Shown: piece by piece, positions 33,408 through 38,231 of the stretch
Numbering within the stretch: the first letter of the stretch is position 1
Layout of the letters: each line of letters starts with the position of its first letter
Assembly: GCA_019115165.1 (NCBI GenBank)
Contig: DXEB01000072.1
Location: 1 to 38,231 of the forward strand
From: Candidatus Anaerotignum merdipullorum
Lineage (GTDB): Bacteria > Bacillota > Clostridia > Lachnospirales > Anaerotignaceae
DNA: 38,231 nucleotides
Direction of reading: 5' to 3'
Notes under the pieces: model-generated
What the model was told of the DNA's origin: nothing
Database searches by the model: none
The model's input: only the letters and a program-made list of their open reading frames with translations
Translations under genes and position numbers: made by a program

Positions 33408-34478
33408 TCATTCACACTCCTCTTGACGGATTTGTCTTTCTATCTCTTCTACCACATCTTCCGTCGTAAAAATCATACCTGCAGAACGACCATAACATGC
33501 AATGGGTATTCTGCCCTCCAGCCCAATTTTCAAATCTTCCACCAATTGTGCTGGAATAGACATTTCTAAACACAGCACCTTTTTCACCTGTTTTTCGTCC
33601 AACTTCCGTAAGGAATCATATGGAAATGGATACAGTGTAATCGGACGGAACAAACCAACTTTCACACCTTTGCCTCTCAGAATCTGAATAGCGCTTTTTG
33701 CAATTCGTGCACTGGTACCATAAGCCGCAATCACATATTCTGCATCTTCCAGCAGATATTCTTCTTTCAAAAATTCGGTTTCTTCCCATTTTTGATACAT
33801 AGCGGCTAATTTCTTATTGTATAACTCCTGTTCGCTTTCTACCGGCAGCATTGACGTGATGACTTTCCGTTTCGGATTCAAATACTGACTGGCAAAGAAA
33901 TGTAAATCTTCTTTTTCTGCTTCTTTCATAGGTGGTAATTCTACCTGCTCCATCATAGAACCGATACACCCGTCCGCACTAATCAGCACCGGCGTCCGAT
34001 ATTCCATTGCTTTATCAAATGCCAAATAAGTAAAATCCACTGCTTCCTGTACAGTTGCCGGTGCGTATACCAACATACGGAATCCCCCATGCCCTGAAGC
34101 TTTGGTTGCCTGCAAATAATCCATCTGTGCCGCCTGGATAGAACCAACACCAGGACCGCCACGCATGATATTCACTACAACAGCAGGCAATTCTGAACCT
34201 GCCAACGAGGATAACCCTTCTGATTTTAAGCTGAGACCTGGACCGGAAGATGATGTCATCGCTCTGGTCCCAGTGTAAGCAGCACCAACTACCATATTCA
34301 CAGATGCCACTTCACTTTCTCCCTGTACAAATACACCGCCTACCTGCGGCAGCCGTTTAGACATATATTCCGGAATTTCATTCTGCGGTGTAATCGGATA
34401 TCCGGCAAAAAAGCGACAACCTGCACGTACAGCCGCTTCCGCGATTGCCTCATTTCCTTTCATAAACAACTTTTCCAT
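33408..34478 (-). CDS. vorB: 2-oxoacid:ferredoxin oxidoreductase, alpha subunit (VorB-type)
   Basis: A 356-residue alpha subunit. The signature GYPITPQNEIPEYM (26-39) and ESEVASVNMVVGAAYTGTRAMTSSSGPGLSLK are diagnostic of the Por/Kor/Vor alpha chain. Database names for this subtype are 2-oxoglutarate or 3-methyl-2-oxobutanoate:ferredoxin oxidoreductase; the neighbouring BrnQ, aminotransferase and CoA-transferase favour branched-chain 2-oxoacids. The reaction is oxidative decarboxylation to acyl-CoA with reduction of ferredoxin. ATG 34478 has GGGAGGG upstream. It follows the ferredoxin-like gene by 17 bases. Confidence 0.9.
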   Translation of the reverse strand: MEKLFMKGNEAIAEAAVRAGCRFFAGYPITPQNEIPEYMSKRLPQVGGVFVQGESEVASVNMVVGAAYTGTRAMTSSSGPGLSLKSEGLSSLAGSELPAVVVNIMRGGPGVGSIQAAQMDYLQATKASGHGGFRMLVYAPATVQEAVDFTYLAFDKAMEYRTPVLISADGCIGSMMEQVELPPMKEAEKEDLHFFASQYLNPKRKVITSMLPVESEQELYNKKLAAMYQKWEETEFLKEEYLLEDAEYVIAAYGTSARIAKSAIQILRGKGVKVGLFRPITLYPFPYDSLRKLDEKQVKKVLCLEMSIPAQLVEDLKIGLEGRIPIACYGRSAGMIFTTEDVVEEIERQIRQEECE

Positions 34479-34495
34479 ACCATTCCCTCCCTTAA

Positions 34496-34699
34496 TTACC
34501 GGTATACTTCAATTGCACCTTCTGGACACATCGTTGCACACATTTTACATCCGATGCATCCTTTGGTTTCATCCATTTCCACTGCATCATAACCCATTTT
34601 ATTGGTGTATGTACCCACTCGTAATACCTGCTTGGGACAAACTTGCATACACAGTTTGCAGCTTTTACAATAATCTTTCAAAATCTCTACTTTTGCCAT
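34496..34699 (-). CDS. 4Fe-4S ferredoxin-like (delta) subunit of 2-oxoacid oxidoreductase
   Basis: A 67-residue two-cluster ferredoxin domain. Cys11, Cys14, Cys17 and Cys21 (CKSCKLCMQVCP) and Cys48, Cys51, Cys54 and Cys58 (CIGCKMCATMCP) make two [4Fe-4S] sites. It carries electrons from the thiamine/cluster chain to soluble ferredoxin. ATG 34699 follows GGAGGG. It is the first of the four oxidoreductase subunits and lies 30 bases after the P-loop ATPase gene. Confidence 0.93.
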   Translation of the reverse strand: MAKVEILKDYCKSCKLCMQVCPKQVLRVGTYTNKMGYDAVEMDETKGCIGCKMCATMCPEGAIEVYR

Positions 34700-34729
34700 T
34701 GCTCTCCCTCCTAATCGTTATGTCGACTG

Positions 34730-35401
34730 TTACGGAAATTGTATCATTGGTTGAATAGAATAGACTGGTAAGCGCATTTGTACAAATTTGTTCGCATCTA
34801 CCCAATCTGGAATCAGTAACGCCTCAATGTCATATCCGCTTCCCTGCAGCATCTCTTCTAGCTTGGCATGACCAGCAAAAATATCTTCCGCTTGGGTCGC
34901 ATGACCAAAATTAGGATTACTGATCACATGCAGCTGCTCTACTTGCGCCAAGGTTGTGATACGATGCATAAAATGCAAAATATCTTCCGTATTCCCTGAA
35001 AAATTGCGGTACGGATTGATGATGTAAAATACAACACTGTCTGATTGATTCGTCCAATCCTGAAACTGACCCAAAACCACTGCGCCTGTTTCATTTCCAC
35101 CCACATCCAGTACATTTACTGCATCCGCTTCCTCCAATTTACGTGCCATACCATGAGGCACCAAAGGCATATCCATGAAATGCTCTCCGCAATACACTTG
35201 AATCTGTTCCTGTTGCAGTTTGGCTTTCCAATCTCTGCTGCGAAACATCCCTTTTGTTTGGTCCATATCAATCAGACGTACTTTGCGCGTTGTCATCTGG
35301 ACCAATTTTCTTGCCAAAAAAATCGCTGTTTCGGATTTCCCACAGCCGGATTCTCCCAGCAAAACAAAGTTTCGTTTTGTTCGCAAATATGTTTCCAGCA
35401 T
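34730..35401 (-). CDS. P-loop (SIMIBI/ParA-like) ATP-binding protein, first gene of the operon
   Basis: A 223-residue nucleotide-binding protein. Walker A is LLGESGCGKSETAIF (14-28). It is followed by RLIDMDQTK (42-50), like the Asp-containing switch I of ParA/MinD/CooC proteins, by NVLDVGGNETGA (96-107) as a DxGG switch II/Walker B, and by IINPYRNF and ISNPNFGH, which could form the base-binding side. It lacks membrane segments and zinc motifs. ATG 35401 has AAAGGAGG just upstream and lies directly behind the sigma-54 promoter; the frame extends upstream only through promoter and terminator DNA. A role in assembling or activating the iron-sulfur oxidoreductase is a guess by analogy with CooC and HypB-like proteins; function is unknown. 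Confidence 0.8.
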   Translation of the reverse strand: MLETYLRTKRNFVLLGESGCGKSETAIFLARKLVQMTTRKVRLIDMDQTKGMFRSRDWKAKLQQEQIQVYCGEHFMDMPLVPHGMARKLEEADAVNVLDVGGNETGAVVLGQFQDWTNQSDSVVFYIINPYRNFSGNTEDILHFMHRITTLAQVEQLHVISNPNFGHATQAEDIFAGHAKLEEMLQGSGYDIEALLIPDWVDANKFVQMRLPVYSIQPMIQFP

Positions 35402-35430
35402 ACTGCTCCTCCTTTCTGCCAATTTAAAAA

Positions 35431-35446
35431 GCAATCCTCGTGCCAA
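35431..35446 (-). promoter_or_regulatory. Sigma-54 (-24/-12) promoter of the branched-chain amino-acid operon
   Basis: On the minus strand TTGGCAC, five bases (GAGGA) and TTGCT give GG at 35444-35443 and GC at 35432-35431 with exactly ten bases between, matching the TGGCAC-N5-TTGCW consensus. Transcription would begin near 35419, about 18 bases before ATG 35401. The sigma-54 activator gene lies just upstream. Confidence 0.9.
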
Positions 35447-35480
35447 ATTGGATTTCTGGAAAAAAATCAACAAATTCCAT

Positions 35481-35540
35481 AAAAAAAGCCCTTTGTATCT
35501 CGAAACATACAAAATGCTTTTGTATATTTCCAACAAAGGA
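35481..35540 (-). terminator. Terminator of the sigma-54 activator gene, with interlocking inverted repeats
   Basis: On the minus strand CCTTTGT pairs with ACAAAGG just before GC and seven T residues, giving a terminator for the activator gene ending at 35618. Inside is a perfect repeat ATACAAAA-N3-TTTTGTAT (35507-35525). Its right arm could instead pair with ATACAAA next to the T-tract (35498-35492). The same palindrome is centred about 97 bp upstream of the sigma-54 start, a usual distance for an enhancer site, so it may also bind the activator. Confidence 0.6.
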
Positions 35541-35617
35541 CCCAATTTCTTATTTTTTTTTCTTAAATTTCCGCCCACACACATAACGATGCAATTTGCA
35601 ACATCTACTATGGCGCT

Positions 35618-37051
35618 TTACATCATTTTTGTCAATTTTCGATGTAATGTCGTCCTGTCAATCCCCAGTCTTGCAGCAGCTTTGGTTTGATTTCCGCCAC
35701 ACGCTTGCAATGCTTTCTGTATCATCTTTCGTTCCATTTCTGCCAACGTCATTTGATCCGTCAGCACAGATTCATGCCGTCCTCGCTGTTCCATCTCATG
35801 AAAAATGAAAGAAACCTGCTCCATCTTTACCGTTCCATACTGTACCAACAGTGCCATTTTTTCCAGTGTATTACACAACTCCCGTACATTTCCTTTCCAT
35901 GGAAATTCTTCCAGCCGATCCATCACAGCAGGAGAAAACGCGGTGATTCTGCAATGCAGCCTTTCATTGATCTGCGGCAATAGGGCTGCAGCAATCTCTC
36001 TGATATCCTCTGTCCGCTCCCGCAGCGGTGGAATGGATATATCCAACAAATTCAGCCGGTAATACAAATCTTCTCGAAAACGACCTTCTTCCACTTCGTG
36101 ATACAAATCTCTGTTTGTTGCTGCAACAATACGTACATCCACTGCAATAACCTTGTTGTCTCCAATCCGCATAATCTCTTTTTCCTGCAGCGCACGTAAT
36201 AAACGCGACTGCATCGACAAATCCATTTCTCCGATTTCGTCCAAAAACAGCGTGCCTGTATGCGCCAATTCAAACATTCCAGCTTTCCCACCTTTTTTGG
36301 CTCCCGTAAAAGCACCGTCCACATATCCAAATAATTCACTTTCCAGCAAATTCATCGGAAGTGCGGAACAATTGATCGCTACAAACGGATTATTTCTGCG
36401 CAGACTACAATTATGTACTGCCTGCGCAAACAGCTCTTTCCCTGTTCCACTTTCTCCCAAAATCAAGATCGTCGCATCCGTTGCTGCGTATCTGGCAATC
36501 TGTTTTTTCAACTCGGTCATGCTTTTGCTCTTTCCATAAATATCTTTTAGCGTATATTTTGCATGCAACCCCTTTTTGCTGAGTTCTGTTCGCAATAAAT
36601 TTTCATCTTCTCGGATTTTCTTCTCTCGTTTCAGCGTATACACAATCCCTGCTGAATCTCCCTGTACCCATAAAGGAATGCGGTGGACTAGAAAAAACTC
36701 CTCTCCAATCCGTTCCACAAATACCTCATTCCCTTCTGTTGTTCCTTTATTTCCTTTTGCAAAATGCTTAACTGCCTCTTCATCATTTTCAAATAATTCT
36801 TTGCAGTATGCATTCATCAAAAGAATCTTTCCACTCTCATCTATCGCAAATATGCCATCTTCTGAAAAAGCAACCATTGTTTCCAATAATTCTTTCTGCC
36901 GCTGCTGTTCATATGAAAACTTATACACTTCCAATGCATTTTGCAGACTCTGCTCAATGCTTTCCTTGCTGGATTCTACAATAATATATGGAATCCCATA
37001 ATCGGTAAAAAAATCCTGATCATAACTGTGCCATGCACCGCCGACAACCAC
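35618..37051 (-). CDS. Sigma-54-dependent activator, main part (end of PrpR_N, PAS, AAA+, Fis HTH)
   Basis: A 477-codon frame encoding most of a bacterial enhancer-binding protein. It opens with VVGGAWHSYDQDFF, the second part of a PrpR_N sensor domain. A PAS-like region follows (about 60-150: MVAFSEDGIFAIDESGKILLM). The AAA+ domain has Walker A GESGTGKE, the sigma-54 contact loop GAFTGA and Walker B TLFLDEIGEM. The C-terminal Fis-type helix-turn-helix includes GGNQTKAAARLGIDRTTLHRKL. The apparent start at 37051 is a GTG without ribosome site and falls inside a domain, so this is the continuation of the frame at 37054-37503 by a -1 shift at 37069-37063. The combined product would have about 628 residues. 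It is expected to activate the adjacent sigma-54 operon. Confidence 0.85.
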   Translation of the reverse strand: MVVGGAWHSYDQDFFTDYGIPYIIVESSKESIEQSLQNALEVYKFSYEQQRQKELLETMVAFSEDGIFAIDESGKILLMNAYCKELFENDEEAVKHFAKGNKGTTEGNEVFVERIGEEFFLVHRIPLWVQGDSAGIVYTLKREKKIREDENLLRTELSKKGLHAKYTLKDIYGKSKSMTELKKQIARYAATDATILILGESGTGKELFAQAVHNCSLRRNNPFVAINCSALPMNLLESELFGYVDGAFTGAKKGGKAGMFELAHTGTLFLDEIGEMDLSMQSRLLRALQEKEIMRIGDNKVIAVDVRIVAATNRDLYHEVEEGRFREDLYYRLNLLDISIPPLRERTEDIREIAAALLPQINERLHCRITAFSPAVMDRLEEFPWKGNVRELCNTLEKMALLVQYGTVKMEQVSFIFHEMEQRGRHESVLTDQMTLAEMERKMIQKALQACGGNQTKAAARLGIDRTTLHRKLTKMM

Positions 37052-37053
37052 AT

Positions 37054-37503
37054 CTACGCCATCTTTTTTGCCTGTCGCAGTCCATCTTCAAAATCTTCCA
37101 CTTCTTCTACTGGATACCACTTTGTGCGCAAACCCAAAATTTGAGCCACTTTTTGGACTACTTTCAAATAAGGCTCGCTTTCCACTACACCAACACAGTA
37201 ATCTTTGCCTGCCAAAGGATACAATGCAGACAGTACATCCACAGCACTGATATGAATTTCAATTACTTTGAAATCTGTATGCTGCCGCAGCTGTCTCGCC
37301 AAAAATCCTCGTGTAATAATCAAATCCTTCCCTTTGCTACGAAACTGTGTCATATAGTCAAATATTTTTTGCATATCCTTACCATATCGATTGTCCATCA
37401 CTTCTACATCAATATTCATATTGTATTCCTTTAACACCCTCTGGTACATCTGTGCCAATTCTGTATAAGTACAAACAATCAGGATATTCTCTCCAAACCT
37501 CAT
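37054..37503 (-). CDS. Sigma-54-dependent activator, N-terminal part (PrpR_N sensor), frameshifted
   Basis: A 149-codon frame from ATG 37503, preceded by AAGGAGGG, encoding the first part of a PrpR_N domain (MRFGENILIVCTYTELAQMY ... GKDYCVGVVESEPYL). In PrpR-type activators this domain senses small organic acids or their derivatives. Translation ends with GCA AAA AAG ATG GCG TAG. Reading -1 after AAG restores DGVDVVVGGAW and joins the AAA+ frame. So this is either the short product of programmed frameshifting, which would be a free sensor domain, or a gene broken by loss of one A in a run of six. Confidence 0.8.
   Translation of the reverse strand: MRFGENILIVCTYTELAQMYQRVLKEYNMNIDVEVMDNRYGKDMQKIFDYMTQFRSKGKDLIITRGFLARQLRQHTDFKVIEIHISAVDVLSALYPLAGKDYCVGVVESEPYLKVVQKVAQILGLRTKWYPVEEVEDFEDGLRQAKKMA
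37063..37069 (-). other. Candidate programmed -1 ribosomal frameshift site (A AAA AAG)
   Basis: The heptamer A AAA AAG is in the correct phase (GCA AAA AAG), as at the E. coli dnaX frameshift site, with a zero-frame stop two codons later (37056-37054). A weak Shine-Dalgarno-like GATGGA lies 11 bases upstream. No strong downstream stem was seen by eye, only GTGC/GCAC. An indel in the A-run is the competing explanation. Confidence 0.55.
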
Positions 37504-37839
37504 ATCGTCCCTCCTTCCAGTAAGAATCTGCTGAAACATTCTGTTGATACTGTTTTCATCATATCATAAGCAGTTCCCATTTTCTCTAAAAATTTGTGCT
37601 GAACTTTTTCCTAAATTTCATTTCCTTTTTGCTCAAAACATTCATAGATTTTCTCTCCTTCTCATGTTCTATTCATTTGTTTTGTATGCTTGTTTCGCAA
37701 AAAACAGCGTTTCTAATCAGCATCTTGTCTTTTCTCAAACGATATCCGTTTCAGATGCAAGACAAGGAAATCTTTGTCACATCCTCTTTGATTTAAATAT
37801 ATATCCCTTTCTCTATTCGACTCTTCTCAATAGAAAAGG
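37504..37839. other. Upstream region of sigma-54 activator gene
   Basis: No supported gene; the plus-strand frames here are AT-rich and lack ribosome sites. On the minus strand TTTAGA, 16 bases and TATGAT, about 60 bases before ATG 37503, form a weak sigma-A promoter candidate. Confidence 0.35.
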
Positions 37840-37876
37840 AAAAAACCGGCTTTCCAAATATGAAATGCCGGTTTTC
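37840..37876 (-). terminator. Terminator after the cysteine-rich protein gene
   Basis: AAAACCGGC pairs with GCCGGTTTT around a 16-base loop, with six T residues on the minus strand. It begins about 15 bases past the stop at 37891. Confidence 0.82.
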
Positions 37877-37890
37877 GTGAAAAAACGATG

Positions 37891-38231
37891 TTATTCTTCT
37901 TCTGCAATCACAGATTCATCCGGAGCAGTTACAATCTTACAATCTGTACATACATCTTCTGCTGTTGCACCTCCGCAGTCAACAAAAGTATCTCCCACAG
38001 TTGCAACTGCACCAAATTCTACTGGCACAGCAACACAAATATTCTGAGAAATGGTAAACGCACAAGAACCGTTTTTCATTCCGCCACATACGTTTTTCCC
38101 AGAGGTGACAATTGGTTCCCCGCAGCATTTTGTTGTAGTTACTCCTGCTTTGGCAAACGGTGTCACCGTCACAGGCACACAAATTGATGCTGTTTGATAT
38201 CCAACAGTCGGACAAGTTTCATTTTCTTCCA
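37891..38231 (-). CDS. Cysteine-rich protein with internal duplication, 5' end at window edge
   Basis: At least 112 codons are visible. The frame is open to the right edge, where the two bases before GAA GAA AAT are TG, so the start codon itself may be only one base outside. The protein is rich in Val, Thr and Cys. Two similar units are visible: SICVPVTVTPFAKAGVTTTK with CCGEP, and NICVAVPVEFGAVATVGDTF with DCGGA. An acidic tail ends APDESVIAEEE. No membrane segment is present. It resembles abundant, unnamed Cys-rich proteins of spore-forming Clostridia; a spore-surface role is possible but not shown. Confidence 0.7.
   Translation of the reverse strand, partial: EENETCPTVGYQTASICVPVTVTPFAKAGVTTTKCCGEPIVTSGKNVCGGMKNGSCAFTISQNICVAVPVEFGAVATVGDTFVDCGGATAEDVCTDCKIVTAPDESVIAEEE

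Noticed and set aside
35402-35584. N-terminal extension of the P-loop ATPase
   Set aside because: It would be translated from the sigma-54 promoter and terminator DNA; ATG 35401 has the only good ribosome site.

Overview
The window reads as chromosome from a spore-forming, strictly anaerobic member of the Clostridia. Supporting signs are a complete spoIIA operon and sigK, an [FeFe] hydrogenase, a ferredoxin-linked 2-oxoacid oxidoreductase, AT-rich intergenic DNA, strong AGGAGG ribosome binding sites and many intrinsic terminators. A Lachnospirales/Anaerotignum-like amino-acid fermenter would fit, but that placement is inference. No rRNA, tRNA or CRISPR array was seen.

Layout. Positions 1-47 hold the first codons of a probable IS256-type transposase. 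0.37-4.6 kb: a group-B-like [FeFe] hydrogenase and two tandem GAPDH paralogues, all minus strand, each with its own terminator or promoter. 5.0-5.4 kb: a small zinc-ribbon protein. 5.6-8.0 kb: spoIIAA-spoIIAB-sigF, divergent from an uninterrupted sigK with a hydrophobic pro-sequence. 8.1-12.0 kb: a MarR regulator and the mltG-trmR-trhP cluster (cell-wall transglycosylase plus wobble-uridine modification). 12.2-15.1 kb: folC, a 53-codon gene and a zinc-ribbon/TPR membrane protein. 15.7-20.0 kb: sbcDC. 20.1-22.8 kb: ribokinase, flavodoxin-fold oxidoreductase and Zn-alcohol dehydrogenase. 23.6-26.9 kb: cinA, an EamA transporter and recA, the last with its own promoter and LexA box. 27.7-27.9 kb: a 57-aa basic protein.

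28.3-37.5 kb is the most interesting part. Eight minus-strand genes with short gaps form one apparent operon: P-loop ATPase, ferredoxin subunit, alpha, beta and gamma subunits of a VorABCD-type 2-oxoacid:ferredoxin oxidoreductase, CoA-transferase, BrnQ transporter and aminotransferase. A near-consensus sigma-54 promoter lies in front, and one clean terminator lies 90 bp past the last gene. Together the genes describe import of branched-chain amino acids, transamination, oxidative decarboxylation to acyl-CoA with reduction of ferredoxin, and release of the branched acid by CoA transfer. The hydrogenase at the other end of the window could re-oxidise ferredoxin.

The adjacent PrpR_N/PAS/AAA+/Fis activator is split into two frames exactly at a GCA-AAA-AAG slippery sequence like that of E. 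coli dnaX. It is therefore either a programmed -1 frameshift or a homopolymer indel. A set of interlocking inverted repeats lies between the activator and the sigma-54 promoter.

The right edge holds a cysteine-rich protein with an apparent internal duplication, cut at or next to its start codon.
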